64,000 nucleotides of DNA from Glandiceps talaboti (GCF_964340395.1 NC_135564.1:6854861-6918860); one strand, 5' to 3'. Positions 25,401-35,657 are shown, numbered from the stretch's first letter. The notes: generated by a model from the sequence alone, not told the origin. Translations and numbers: made by a program.

Positions 25401-28400
25401 ATCACTTTACCCCTACTACACCTCATATTTTGCTAGAAAAGTTGTATATTCAAATTTAAAATTAAGTACAATAACAAACTTTTGCACACATTTTGCTTTT
25501 TGCAATGTATTGAATTAAAAACACACACTTGGTCTGTGTTGTTTCACATTGATTTTTCAAGTAGGACCCCATGATAAAATTGTTTTACAAATTAAAAAAA
25601 TTAAAAATAATAAATACATGTATCCAATCCTCATCCATATGGCCACTTTAACTTACAGAGACAGGAGTGGAAACAGCAAGAATCTTTATACTTGGAAGAA
25701 AGTACTGGTAAGTTGAGTAAGTTATGTCATGGAGACTTACCTTTTATATACTGTTCAAACTCAATGACAGGCACATGTTTGCTTAGACTGTCTATATCAA
25801 AAAACAAAGACCAGGGGATTTTCATTTGACGTAGATGATGTGATTGCCAGTGATATACTCTACCCCATGGTGGTAAGACTAAAGTCCAGTCTTGTGTCTC
25901 TCGAAGTTTTTTAACTAGATTGGTTACTCTCATATAGACATCCCTTCTCAGATTAAACCCTTCACCTGGGTTCACTTCATACAGTAAATATCTGCCAAAC
26001 AAAATGACATAAGTAAACATTATTGCAAAATTAACACAAACTTAAAAAAAAAAAAATTGTTTTCCTTTATATACATGCATAAGGATTGTACAATTTCCAA
26101 ATGAAATAACTGAACATAAATAGCCACATTTAAATAACAATATATATATACTGGTGAACTGGTGGTCCCCGGACCAGTGCTTAAAAAAATACAGTGGTCC
26201 TGCTGAAAGAATTAGTGGTCCTAGGTTCCACTAATGTGAAACATTAAATCTTACCTATGAATCTGTTCATTCAGACGACTTTTTAACATAGTTATTAACA
26301 GTAATGTACTGGTCCATATATATAGACTTAATTCAAAAGAATAAGGATGTAATAAGTCGTGTTATACATTGTATATATATATATATATATGTGCAGGGTT
26401 CAACTTAAATCACAGCTTGACTAATTTTCCTTATTATATTTTCATGTTAATAATGCCATGCTATAATACATGCAAAGAGAGTTAAAAAACAAACTTTTGA
26501 AATTACTGAATTTGTTTTCCCTGATAACAATTGTACAAAATCTTAAATTATGCTTTCCTGTATAAAGGTCCATACATGTACATGAGTGACACAGTGAACA
26601 CTGTATGCATATACTGAAAATTGGATTTTGGCAAGAGCGCCCTCACATTCACAAAAAAATTTGAGCTTGCCGTGTATACATGTTATTTTGTACACACATG
26701 TGGTACAAGATGTACAGTATTTAGCTAATATACCCTAATACAGCTTTTCTGAACAGTGAATATGATGAACAATACGTATGACGGCAAGGCACATTCACTT
26801 TATATCAGGGAACTTATAAGTTATAATTACCAGAAGTTGTCTCTGACATAAAACCCTCCAATAGCAGCTACATAACATGTCATTTTGAATTCTATTACAA
26901 TATACATGTAAATAAGTGTCAACTGACTAAAATTGACAATTATTTTCTCCCAAGTATATTCATATGTATATTTTGAAGTGTAGCTCACAGTATCTGACTC
27001 CCAGAATGTAATTTTAATTTGTTACAAGGCAGTGAGGATTCAACACATGTGCAGTACCAGCTGCACTCATGAACAACTCCTATAATATTTTGTTAGGCTG
27101 CATTCACAAGCATCACAAGAGGGGGTACTTGAACATTTTGGGGACACATGAGAGGGGAGGGGTAACTGAAAAAATGCTGTGATTAAAAGGGCAGGAACTT
27201 GAAAATATATACTGTCATTGAATGCCCCAGCTGCTATTATTGTAATTGGCAGGAACAGCAAAAATGTAGTCTTCATTACTCAGACACCTCTGACTTCTGC
27301 CACCGCTCATATGTTGAAAATGGCTTTAATGTTGCTTTTAGTAACACAGTTCCTATATTGGTAATAGATGTATGTTGTAATGAATAGCATGGTTCCTAGA
27401 TGTCTGTTGTAATGAATCATAGCGTGGTTCCTAGATGTCTGTTGTAATGAATAGCATAGTTTCTATATTTGTAATAGATAGTGTAGATGTAGTTGCTTTA
27501 TTTGTATGTATGCCTATGAAATTCATCATATCTATCACCACCTGCAGTTGACTTGTCAACAACCTACTGGCACAGCTTTAATTTTTGTTTTTCACTAAGT
27601 ATATTTCTACTGTAATAGATGGTGCCTTTGCCATATGGGTTTCAAATTTATCATATTTATTATCACCTGCACTGAATAAATACCTTTACTGTCAAAAATG
27701 ATAATGGCTTTCAATACTTTTGCTGTCACTTTAAGTTTTCTATCATAATAAACAATTTAGTACTTGTATTTGTATGTGTAGTTCCTATATTTGCATTATC
27801 TATGCATTTGAAATTTATCAATCATGTTAATTATTACCACCTGCACTTGTGAATGATTCTATTTTTTATTTTAGAAATGATAATGGCTTTATTAACTTTG
27901 CTTTCACTTACTATGATATTTCTACAATAATATATAATGTAGTTGATATACTTGCATTTATAATACATGTATATGTACATTTTTGTACATGTATGAACTT
28001 AGTCTTATTTACTGTCACCTGGACTGTGAATATTTTAATTTTTTATCTTAAAAATTATATCTGGCCCTGTTGCTTTCACTATGTATACCATAAAGTATAT
28101 GCCTATAAAAGAGATAGTTTCGCCGCAATTACAAGTTGTACAGTGTGTTATGTAACCACCAATGAAATTTCAAGGCAAGCCAACATGACACAGAGTATAC
28201 TGTACTTTTGATCATCTGTCAAGCAAGGAAGCGACCGACGACTACTACACTATCTATACGTTCACAGAATGAATGAACGACAATTACCCCACGCCACGTA
28301 AGCACTACAATGACAATGTCATTAGGGAGAATATACTTATTACTATGCAAATGACTCAGTGGATAATCGTTCGGTCTGAAAGTGAAAACGTGTAACTGTA

Positions 28401-28821
28401 AGCACCACAGTGGACCTATGGCACTGTAGTTCCTATGGCACCGTACTATGAAAAGTGGTACTCCATTTCGTTTTCAAATAAAAAGAGTCTGTTTCACCCT
28501 ATAGGTCTAAACTTTACACATTTAGATTACGAGTCGCGTCCCGAATCATACATCGCCCACAAGAATAGACCAGAAGTCCATCGAACTATGCAAAGGAAAC
28601 TATCCTTGCGATTCAATGCAAACCTTCGATCGCAACATAACAAGTTACCTACTAGTGTCTACTCACCGTCGAGGACGAGCAACACCAACATTGAGAGCCT
28701 GTTGTGTCCCCGGTTGAAAAGCTAGGTTATCACCAATTTCTTCGTCAACTGCATGCAGTTCAAGTACCGTAATCGCTAGATAAATAATGAGGAAGGCCAA
28801 CTTTGGGTTTAGGGACGCCAT
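13872..28821 (-). CDS. POFUT2: GDP-fucose protein O-fucosyltransferase 2 (complete, eight coding exons plus one alternative exon)
   Basis: Transfers fucose from GDP-fucose to Ser/Thr of folded thrombospondin type 1 repeats in the ER (established for the family). Coding exons, in transcript order: 28821-28667, 25991-25741, 25218-24963, 23411-23345 or 22240-22174, 20658-20533, 19797-19617, 16653-16521, 14031-13872. All introns are GT-AG and the phases match at every junction. The total is 1329 bp, 442 residues plus TGA; human POFUT2 is about 429. Residues 1-23 look like a signal peptide. NPGEGFN (59-65) holds the likely catalytic Glu, E62. HLRRKD (300-305), [10 protein letters not shown] (375-384) and GTSVSTFSF (from 394) form the nucleotide-sugar pocket. 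The start ATGGCG has a good Kozak context; an in-frame ATG 45 bases upstream would spoil the signal peptide. Introns hold minisatellites, microsatellites and mobile elements. Confidence 0.96.
14267..15214 (+). mobile_element. Non-autonomous element family R2, copy B (in POFUT2 intron 7)
   Basis: Begins TAGCACAATTA and ends CAGTTGTGCTA. It shares interior motifs with copy A, including cctatccag, repeated gctatgggcgtggtcttgtt parts and ctagacaccaaaagtaatg, and has a short ac-rich tract at 15105-15150 near its right end. Confidence 0.75.
15545..15737 (+). mobile_element. SINE, 3' part only
   Basis: Matches the 3' two thirds of the SINE at 47430-47850: gttgcaatgtgaaggcttt, gccaggggtaataattgtaa, agcgctttgagcac and a gcgctatataag part, then a short (att)n tail. 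The tRNA-like head is missing (5' truncation). Confidence 0.8.
15728..16478. repeat. Dimeric minisatellite, about 59-bp higher-order unit
   Basis: Two related half-units alternate: tagcttgggtctacatggga followed by atagcatgc (29 bp) and tagcttgggtctacatgaga followed by acaaacataa (30 bp). About 12-13 dimers are present. It begins next to the SINE tail and ends just short of POFUT2 exon 7. Confidence 0.95.
16521..16653 (-). CDS. POFUT2: POFUT2 exon 7
   Basis: 133 bp with acceptor CTCTTTTGTCAG and donor GTAAGTA. It encodes [15 protein letters not shown] and [16 protein letters not shown], part of the nucleotide-sugar site. Confidence 0.95.
16654..19384. other. POFUT2 intron 6, mostly unique sequence
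   Basis: No second gene is recognised. Open stretches at 17646-17957 (-) and 18656-19039 (+) show no domain or splice logic. Confidence 0.55.
19385..19576. repeat. (GT)n and (ATGT)n microsatellite with G run
   Basis: A gt run at 19385-19436, atgt units to about 19560, then 11 G at about 19573. On the POFUT2 strand it reads C run, CA and ACAT repeats, starting about 40 bases after the exon 6 donor. Confidence 0.97.
19617..19797 (-). CDS. POFUT2: POFUT2 exon 6
   Basis: 181 bp with acceptor CTTTTTCTTGTAG and donor GTGAGTC. It encodes [14 protein letters not shown], whose HxRR motif contacts GDP-fucose in the family, and the [12 protein letters not shown] strand-turn. The intron just after it is rich in CA repeats and a C run. 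Confidence 0.95.
19870..20055. repeat. Degenerate three-unit tandem repeat in POFUT2 intron 5
   Basis: Three diverged units of 50-60 bp built on tgtgttctcactgaacaagg, then a gtgat part and ccctcttgtaat. It lies between exons 5 and 6. Confidence 0.7.
20533..20658 (-). CDS. POFUT2: POFUT2 exon 5
   Basis: 126 bp, phase 0 at both ends, acceptor GTTTTTCAG and donor GTATGT. It encodes 42 residues starting [20 protein letters not shown] and ending DDWREMK. Confidence 0.95.
20868..21195. repeat. About 18-bp tandem repeat rich in CTGCAG
   Basis: Roughly 15 imperfect units of attactgcagtattagaa, in the intron between exons 4b and 5. Confidence 0.9.
21490..21665 (+). repeat. Dispersed repeat fragment with an aggaggaaaccggagtacc core
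   Basis: Contains aggaggaaaccggagtacc and aaaacctgcgttgttcg, a motif pair I associate with dispersed SINE-like repeats of many invertebrates, and a palindromic caagtggtttaaccacttgg. Single copy in this window, so family membership is from memory only. Confidence 0.4.
22174..22240 (-). CDS. POFUT2: POFUT2 exon 4b (alternative, downstream copy)
   Basis: 67 bp with acceptor TTTCACTTAG and donor GTAAGTG. It encodes 22 residues starting [17 protein letters not shown] and ending DYWD. 15 of 22 residues equal exon 4a, while most shared codons differ at the third base. Because 67 is not a multiple of three, including both exons would break the frame. Confidence 0.9.
22855..22988. repeat. Low-complexity C/A tract
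   Basis: A poly-C stretch followed by A-rich caaa and caa runs. Lysine/asparagine and phenylalanine ORFs here are artefacts. Confidence 0.95.
23345..23411 (-). CDS. POFUT2: POFUT2 exon 4a (alternative, upstream copy)
   Basis: 67 bp with acceptor CATATCTCACAG and donor GTAAGTG. After completing Arg221 it encodes 22 residues starting [17 protein letters not shown] and ending DYWT. It is the same length and phase as exon 4b, 1.1 kb further on, and matches the same stretch of vertebrate POFUT2. Confidence 0.9.
23797..24305. repeat. About 51-bp minisatellite with an inverted first unit (POFUT2 intron 3)
   Basis: About eight direct copies of a unit containing cagagcagacactgtgtaag and gtgttatctttattgtgtct. 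The first unit has an inverted partner at 23801-23831 (cttacacagtgtctgctctg), so 23801-23892 can fold into a stem of about 30 bp with an AT-rich loop. Confidence 0.9.
24452..24765 (+). mobile_element. Dispersed element family R3, copy 1
   Basis: About 310 bp. Its right half is an imperfect palindrome between ccccaatattttt and aaaaatattggg, enclosing gtcactac...gtagtgac. Copies at 32677-32990 (+) and 37285-37590 (-) match over the whole length, including the left part around ctacatcacaacaacctgtg. Confidence 0.75.
24963..25218 (-). CDS. POFUT2: POFUT2 exon 3
   Basis: 256 bp with an A/T-run acceptor ...TTTAG and donor GTTAGTG. It encodes [25 protein letters not shown], the FFWGY motif and the NTTAR glycosylation sequon. 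It ends in phase 2, as both alternative fourth exons require. Confidence 0.95.
25741..25991 (-). CDS. POFUT2: POFUT2 exon 2
   Basis: 251 bp with acceptor TTTGGCAG and donor GTAAGTC. It encodes [17 protein letters not shown] and [16 protein letters not shown], the N-terminal Rossmann-like half with the putative catalytic Glu, and ends at VIEFEQYIK. Confidence 0.95.
25992..28666. other. POFUT2 intron 1
   Basis: AT-rich with (TA)n runs at about 26140 and 26374. The stretch 27360-28060 contains loosely repeated motifs (gatgtctgttgtaatgaat; ttatcatatttattatcacc; cctgcacttgtgaat), suggesting an old, decayed tandem repeat. No extra exon is needed by the protein alignment. Confidence 0.6.
28667..28821 (-). 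CDS. POFUT2: POFUT2 exon 1
   Basis: Encodes residues 1-51 and two bases of codon 52: signal peptide and a short variable stem ending ...VARPR. Donor GTGAGT follows. With the next exon the split codon reads CGA (Arg), restoring [10 protein letters not shown], conserved in the family. Confidence 0.92.
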
Positions 28822-29119
28822 TTTGAAATGCGAAGTGATGTGCGTCTGCGCAAATGAATTGCCCAATCAAATCACCAATCATAGAGTTCTACACGCTATC
28901 GCAGAATGTGTCGTCTGCTGTACTGCGAAATTTGACAACCAGCTTTGACTGATGAATTGATTATCCCGGGATTGATTTTGGTATGTATGATGTTATTCAT
29001 AAAGTTTATATCATTTTCCATTTTAAAAATAGTAACCCTGTGCATGAAACAACAAAGAACTTTTCAGCCTGTCGCCTACACTACACCTAAACTGATGATA
29101 TGAGAGACCACTATAAAGG

Positions 29120-29290
29120 CCCAGTTTCACGGGGCGACGCATGAAGCAATTCGTCGCATGCGACGAGCTAGCAACTACGACGGTGCATGGGTGTGCGTAC
29201 ACGAAAATTAGTTGCTTGACGAGTCGCAAGGGCCAAGGGCTGTCGCAAGTCGTGTTGTTGGCGAGTTACAAGGCTAACTGTTGCACTAGC
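29120..29290. repeat. Possible remnant of a DNA element next to the long hairpin
   Basis: A more GC-rich stretch with repeated gtcgca and tgcgac words, some inverted (attcgtcgcatgcgacgag is near-palindromic). It abuts the hairpin at 29288-29474. Single copy here, so this is tentative. Confidence 0.35.
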
Positions 29291-29474
29291 TGCAATAATT
29301 GTAGCGTCTTGTTGCGGTTTTGTGGGTTTTTTCGCCTGTTTTGGTGACTTTTTAAGTTTTTGTGTTTAACCCGCACCTAACGTTAGTTGCGGGTTAAACA
29401 CAAAAACTTAAAAAGTCACCAAAACAGACGAAAAAACCCACAAAACCGCAACAAGACGCTACAATTATTGCAGC
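29288..29474. repeat. Long hairpin: about 88-bp inverted arms, 11-nt loop
   Basis: Left arm 29288-29375 starts agctgcaataattgtagcg and the right arm ends with its reverse complement. The arms differ at about one position (cgcctg against cagacg). The loop cctaacgttag is itself partly palindromic. It lies about 470 bp upstream of the POFUT2 start. Confidence 0.95.
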
Positions 29475-29741
29475 TAACTGTTGCACATGCGTAGACATAC
29501 ATTGTATAACGGTTACAGGTCATAAAGGTCAAGTCTTCTAGCGGCAGGAAATGAGAAGAAATGTTATAAAATTGATAATATTACCAATAAAATGACTGAA
29601 AACTTGTAGCGCTATCGACAGTAAAACTATTTTATATTCAAGTCGAAATTCGTTTACGGCGATGTTGATCTTTCCGACGTCACTACTTGCATTCAAGTTA
29701 GAAATAAAATAATATTCAGAAGAGATCAAGGGTAATCCAGA

Positions 29742-29883
29742 GGCAAAGGACTATGGGATTATCTGTGGTTATCGTAATACTTAATCTAGAGCTACCGATA
29801 AAAATAAACCTCCCACAAAGGTCAGGGTAACTATGAATTGATTATTCAACATTCAACATGGCGGGTTTGCAAGTTCCCTATTA
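29742..29883 (+). mobile_element. MITE family M1, copy 3 (deleted)
   Basis: Same orientation as copy 1. It lacks the left end and about 60 bp of the middle but keeps aaaggactatgggattatct, the tcagggtaactatgaattga part and the right end ggcgggtttgcaagttccc. Confidence 0.8.
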
Positions 29884-30317
29884 AACACTAGATTGTAAAC
29901 GAAACTTTTTTCATTCCGATTTGGGTTTACAAGACAAGCCTTAGAATGAGGTGACAGGGCTCGCTATCACACGCGTACGTATAGAATAGAATGTGCTGTG
30001 GAATAGAACTGACAAGACAAGGTCCTTTCCATGTTTGTTTCCAATCAGTTTAGGCCCAGAGCCTATCCCCGAGTCACCCAGGCAAGGCAACGGTAACACC
30101 CCTCCGTAGCATCAGGCGACCTCAAAGTAATTACTCGTCCCTACTTCTCTCGCTTTAATTTTTCGCCACAGGGAGCCGGTACATCCCTCAACATAGTCTA
30201 CATACTTATGTAATTGATTTCCATGACGATCTATGATCATCTGTGATGCACGCTGGGAGTGAAGTATGGCACGCAATAGTATGTCTTGATTGAGCAAAAT
30301 AAATATTTTGAAAAAAT

Positions 30318-30318
<1 letters not shown>

Positions 30319-30349
<31 letters not shown>

Positions 30350-30374
30350 GGCAGACAGACAGACAGACAGACAT

Positions 30375-30407
<33 letters not shown>

Positions 30408-30434
30408 GACAGACAGACAGGCAGGCATACATGC

Positions 30435-30475
<41 letters not shown>

Positions 30476-30515
30476 GGCAGGCAGGAAGACAAACAGACAG
30501 ACAGACAGACAGAGG

Positions 30516-30546
<31 letters not shown>
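30319..30546. repeat. (GACA)n microsatellite
   Basis: gaca units with ggca and tgca interruptions. Both-strand ORFs are translated repeat. Confidence 0.97.
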
Positions 30547-30692
30547 CTTGATATAAGTTTTTAATATCATGTGGCAGTATGAGACAGAATACATTGGACA
30601 TCCATATGAAGCTGTAATTAGGTTTAGAAACGATCATAATCTTCTAATAGTAATTAGAACAGACATAAATGTCGGCCGAGGACTAACTTAAA

Positions 30693-30693
<1 letters not shown>

Positions 30694-30753
<60 letters not shown>
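30694..30753. repeat. (GACA)n microsatellite
   Basis: About 15 perfect units. Confidence 0.97.
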
Positions 30754-32247
30754 CAACCACACTGATATACAGATAAATATTACAACTAATAACAAAGTGA
30801 TATTTCGTATGTCGGATATCCGATATCCTTTTAATAGATGTAGAAGAACCGATCCAATCCGTCCTCAGTAATAACAGCCTTCTGCATCGGAAGCCTGAGC
30901 GCAATATGATTTGCTTGGCCATGGGGAGATGCATCAATTCGAGCGTATCCTTTAATGTAACAAAGTAGGGATAACAGCATGGAATTTTTTGTATAACATG
31001 TATCACGTTGAAAACAACCTAAACGTAGCTGTGGATACGATAAAAAAATCGCCGAAAATCATCCGATAAAAACACGTAATTCTGCATCCGACGTTTTTTT
31101 TTATTTAGTCCTCAAAGAAATCAATTACAATATCGATTTGTCACCATGACATTCGGAATAAAACATCTGAAAAATATAGAAAACCCGGTCATGTGATAAA
31201 AGAAATTCCTATCAGTAAAGATTTCTTGAACTTTCTCGTTATTTACCGATTCTGTTTAGTATTGACAACTTTGGTATTTAAATGTCCCCTTTGTATCCTT
31301 TTAATTAATTCATCTTTACATTGTGTCTACCTTGTTTCGCTGACAAATTGTATAGTTATTGCCGTCAGAAAGGAAGCAATCTCCTTAATATCGATAGCTG
31401 TCACAAAGTTCTTTAAGCTGATTTCCGTAGCGGATATAGGCTGGTTAAAGACAGCTTAAGTTAATGTATCACCCTCAATAAGGACATGTAGCGCCACTTC
31501 ACTTTCAATTATATCTACGGTATTCACTAATACTGAAGTAATCGTGTATTTGAATGATCAATTTCACATTCTTTGTGATTTTTCATTCCCTCTCTTTGCA
31601 GCTATAAATGATATCAAACGATGTGTAGAAACCGCCCACGACATCTTGCACGTCATGATGTCTTTTACCGGCTATTAAACTGATTTCAAACAACGTCGAA
31701 GTAGAATCCGCCAACAACACCTTACTGGGTCTTAACACATCAACTTGGTGTCATTTTCAACTTTTAATACCAAGTGCAGTAGTACGTTCTTCTAGTCATT
31801 CGATAAGAAAATAAAACCGAGCGATGTACATGAGCGAAAAAAACCATAACATTACAGAGGAAAGGGCAGTCCACTAAACATCACTGCACTGTACGAACGA
31901 AGAAGTTTAAAAAATGAGGTCATGAAAATTTGACTTTAATCGGCTTGGTTTTTTATAGGTAATGTTCATCTAAATAATATGCTATGAGATAATAATTGAC
32001 AAAGGTCATTAGTATTATATGTACTTCATGATTTAACTACCTATTCATCACATGATTGGTGTCTCTAAGATACAGGATGTGAAATTTGATTTGTCATTTC
32101 GATTTATAACCAGTCATGAATTCTTAAGTCTAATTCTCTGATCGATCCACTCGACCTTTCAACTACGAAACAAATACCATAATAAATTAAAGTTCTACAC
32201 AAACCACATAAAAAGACACATACTATTTTTCTCTGTGTATAACTATC
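30754..32247. other. No gene recognised
   Basis: Unique AT-rich sequence. An 88-codon open stretch at 31193-31459 (+) has hydrophobic character but no supportable gene context. Confidence 0.5.
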
Positions 32248-32280
32248 TATCTATCTATCTGTCTGTCTGTCTGTCTGTCC

Positions 32281-32346
<66 letters not shown>

Positions 32347-32565
32347 GTGTGTGTGTATGTATGTATGTATGTATGTATGTATGTATGTATGTATGTATGT
32401 GTGTGTGTATGTATGTGTGTATGTATGTAAACTATGTATGTATGTATGTATGTATGTACGTATGTATGTATGTATGTATGTGTGTGTGTGTATGTATGTA
32501 TGTATGTATGTATGTATGTATGTATGTATGTATGTATGTATGTATGCATGCATGCATGCATGCAA
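32248..32565. repeat. Compound microsatellite (CTGT)n then (ATGT)n
   Basis: ctat and ctgt units to about 32345, gtat units with gtgtgt breaks to about 32545, ending in gcat units. The ORFs in all frames here are artefacts. Confidence 0.97.
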
Positions 32566-32676
32566 ATCGAGAGGATGTTTAAGGTATAGGAGTCACAAGT
32601 TAATCTGTGAATAAACCTATCAAGATACACATATATCGCCCATTATAGCATGCACGAGCCAGTTTAAACAAGAAAT

Positions 32677-32990
32677 GGAATACATACTCTGGTCGTACTA
32701 CGTCACGACAACACGTTTCTACCCCATTGCATTGGCTCTGCTTAGTTCGAAATATAAGTCAAAACGCTCAAGATTACCATTACTTTCCCCGAGTTTTTTA
32801 TTCATACTTCTGGCGATTGTATAATTATATTATTCCTCAATATTTTTCTTCGTTCAGCTGGAAAATAATCGTGACATAAAGGTTTTCACTACGAGTCGCT
32901 AGACGAGTAGTGACAAGGGCCCCTTAGGTCACTCGTAGTTTCATTCGTTGAATAAATGAATGAAGAAAAATATTGGGGAATTCGAATAAC
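32677..32990 (+). mobile_element. Dispersed element family R3, copy 2
   Basis: Matches 24452-24765 along its length: tactacgtcacgacaacacg on the left; on the right, cctcaatatttttcttcgttc paired with gaatgaagaaaaatattggg. It ends immediately left of the Harbinger-like element. Confidence 0.75.
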
Positions 32991-33224
32991 ATCTAAGGGA
33001 CCGGACAGAATTTACGGCAGGGGGGGGGGGGGGGCTGGGGAGAAATTATCTCTGACTTGGTTTTTTTCCTGGCCCCCCCCATCCACTGTGACCAAAATTT
33101 CACAGCCCCCCCTTTCAAAAGTATAAAAATTTCATGGCCCCCCCCCCCAAAAAAAGAAAAAAAGTGCACAATATCCTGTCCCCTACAATAACTAAAAAGA
33201 GTACAATTTTTTTTGTTACTGTAG

Positions 33225-33485
33225 TAGACTGTCGACAGTCGCTCGCGCCTTTTTCCCCCTACGTTTTATCTAAACTCCGATCCGGCGCAACACTAGTCTA
33301 ATCGCAAACTGATATCGAGGGCCGAAGGCCCGAGTCACAGTGATCGAGGGCCGAAGGCCCGAGCGACTCGCTTGGGCCTTCGCAATTCGGCCCTCGAAAT
33401 CAGTTTGCGATTATACTAGTGTTGCGCCGGACCGGAGTTTAGATAAAACGTAGGAAAAAAAGGCGCGAGCGACTGTCGACAGTCT
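33225..33485. mobile_element. GC-rich foldback element F1, copy 1 (Mutator-like by target duplication)
   Basis: 261 bp, almost entirely two inverted arms of about 100 bp starting AGACTGTCGACAGTCGCTCG. The 10-bp sequence gttactgtag occurs directly on both sides (33215-33224 and 33486-33495). Centre: gggccgaaggcccgag repeated. No ORF. A second copy lies at 56366-56617. Confidence 0.85.
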
Positions 33486-33490
33486 GTTAC

Positions 33491-33770
33491 TGTAGCACAA
33501 CTGTAATATTTCTTTTGGTACTACTATTATGTTACTATTTCAGCCCAAACAACTTAGTAGTTGTAGAGGAAGTTTTTTAGAAAACAAAACAAAATAAAAC
33601 ATTTTGACCATACATGTAATCATACACATGTGGTATAATCTTGTTTATTTCCCAACTAGACACCATAAGTAGTCATCACTTAATACCAAGGCATTTGATG
33701 TGGTGGTTTTAACTGTCATTCGCTGATACATACACAGAAACACAGACACAGAGTAAACACACATTCACAT
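33491..33770 (+). mobile_element. Fragment related to element family R2
   Basis: Starts tgtagcacaactg, like the R2 left end, and contains cccaactagacaccataagt and ataccaaggcatttg, followed by an ac-rich tract, as near the right ends of copies A and B. Most of the interior is missing. Confidence 0.55.
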
Positions 33771-34052
33771 GCGTGATTTGTGAAAAACTGTAGTGGGGAC
33801 ATTTGTGGGGAGTATCTAAGGACATCACATCACCTACATAGTGTATTCAAATATCTATTTATACTCATAACACAATAACTATCTAATGTCAGACATTTGT
33901 GATGTCATGAAGTGCTAGCAAACTAAGGATTTTATGCACACTGAGGTCTGACAAATATAGCTTTCACTTTCCTACACCAAATGCATTACCAATACATATG
34001 TAAATGTAAGACATTTGTGACTTCATGAAAGTGCAAAAAAATTCAGAATGTT

Positions 34053-34568
34053 GTGGAATACTTAGATGTAATCAATATGCTTTCAGTTCCAAAACCATAC
34101 ATATTTAAACCTATAGTGTCAGGCATTTGTGACTTCATGAAACATTGGCTTGGTTTAGTGAAAGCCAAACAAAATGATGTTTCTCATATAAGTGACATTG
34201 CAAGAAGATTCCCACAGAATGAAGTTGTTGTTAGCGAACGACACAGGAAGACAAGGAGAAAGAAGGAAAATAAAAGAAAAGTAAGAAGATGGAAAGAGAA
34301 AAGAACAATTAGTCAAGCACAAACACTGTTGTTAACTGTTTTTAGTGAGCAACTTGTGGATAAGGTTGTAGGAAAATACAGCCAGAAGGCAACTACCAAA
34401 GTTAGTGCAAAGTCACAGATGAAAAAACACTTAACACCACACAGACATCTAAATGCTTTACAATATTTAGTACAGATAGATGCATTTGATGATGCTGAGG
34501 AGGGAAATAGTTTAATTTCACTGGTTTTAGATAGAAAGAAAGTCTTGCCTCACATCTTCAGACTCTAG
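34053..34568 (+). CDS. Unrecognised basic ORF of 171 codons inside the Harbinger-like element
   Basis: Starts MEYLDVINMLSVPKPY. A strongly basic stretch (RHRKTRRKKENKRKVRRWKE) lies at about residues 67-86 and could bind nucleic acid. The C-terminal third is mixed helix-like and ends VLPHIFRL. No catalytic motif, signal peptide or membrane segment is visible. The start lies in the last of three degenerate repeats of about 115 bp (33890-34140) sharing catttgtgacttcatgaa, so the N-terminus may be wrong; an acceptor-like tatgctttcag at about 34077-34087 could mark an exon start instead. It may be the DNA-binding accessory protein of the element, a captured gene piece, or chance. Confidence 0.35.
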   Translation: MEYLDVINMLSVPKPYIFKPIVSGICDFMKHWLGLVKAKQNDVSHISDIARRFPQNEVVVSERHRKTRRKKENKRKVRRWKEKRTISQAQTLLLTVFSEQLVDKVVGKYSQKATTKVSAKSQMKKHLTPHRHLNALQYLVQIDAFDDAEEGNSLISLVLDRKKVLPHIFRL

Positions 34569-35567
34569 TGAGTCTGAGAGTGAAACTCAAGAATAGTGTC
34601 AAGGAAAGAAATAAAACACCTATCTAAATTAATCTGGCCAGACGTTTTTGTATTTACATTTTTCACCAAAAGGTCACTTTTTAATCACATAAATTACAGG
34701 TCCTATGCTAGTATATTACCATATATATATGTATCATTGATGGTAATTACACACTGAACCTGTTTCCACAGTGCTAAAATGTATGTATGTATGTATGTAT
34801 GTATGTATGTATGTATACATATGTGTGTGTGTAAGTGTGTGTGTGAACAACTTGGAGTATATAAGAGTAATTCAGGGTGTATCAAATTAATCTTGAGTAG
34901 TGTTTTTATGCTTCACTAAATATGTACATACAAACGTACACACTTCCATTTTAATACATAAATGAAAGTGTAGACATTCAATATTAAAGGCGATATCAAG
35001 TGCTATCTCATGCAATGTTAACTTTTCTAACATATTCATTTTTTTCAATGACAAAATATTTCGCGGCCCCCCTCTCAAACCATGAGAATTTTCATGGCCC
35101 CCCCTTCAAGCCTCCCATTTTTTTCATGGCCCCCCCAATTTCTCCCCAGGCCCCCCCCCCTCTGCCGTAAATTCTGTCCGGCCCCTAAGTACCGACATTT
35201 CATGTGTGACAGATGTTCAATTACTTATTGATCACCGGGGAGTCAACATAACACGACGCATAATTCGTGAAAGGAAACAAGAAACGTAGAAAACTGGTGA
35301 TATCTCATCGTCCTATATTATAATATTTCACCAATTGTTCACCAATTACAGACTTAGCATCGTTAAGGATAGTAAAAAGGTCAAGTGCTATCTAAAGTGT
35401 ACAATATTGCAAATTGCACCCTTGTACCGTATTACTTCAGATGTATCAAATAAGTGCATTTTCAGTTGAAGATTACCTGTTTTATTAGACACTCTCGCTG
35501 ACAACCCCAGCACACAACTTCAAGCCCCACCTCTGGCCCGCTTTTACACCCCACACACCCCACACAG

Positions 35568-35581
35568 GCTTACACACACGC

Positions 35582-35656
<75 letters not shown>
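35568..35656. repeat. (CA)n microsatellite
   Basis: A long ca run after degenerate cacac words. Confidence 0.97.

Positions 35657-35657
<1 letters not shown>

Larger units (their letters stand above)
32997..35185. mobile_element. PIF/Harbinger-like DNA element (2.2 kb) with nested insertions
   Basis: Inverted ends of about 50 bp: left GGGACCGGACAGAATTTACG then a G run and ctggggagaaatt; the right end read in reverse is GGGGCCGGACAGAATTTACG with the same continuation. The trinucleotide taa flanks both ends (32994-32996 and 35186-35188), fitting the TWA target duplication of PIF/Harbinger elements. Subterminal catggccccccc repeats occur on both sides. Inside are a foldback element at 33225-33485, a piece related to family R2 and a 171-codon ORF. 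No recognisable transposase. Confidence 0.65.

Noticed and set aside
28822-28866. Upstream in-frame ATG of POFUT2
   Set aside because: It would add 15 polar residues before the signal peptide; the downstream ATGGCG has the better context.
30112-30637. Ser-Val-Cys-Leu repeat ORFs
   Set aside because: Pure (GACA)n microsatellite translation; the same applies to 32235-32630, 49959-50265 and 59669-60177.
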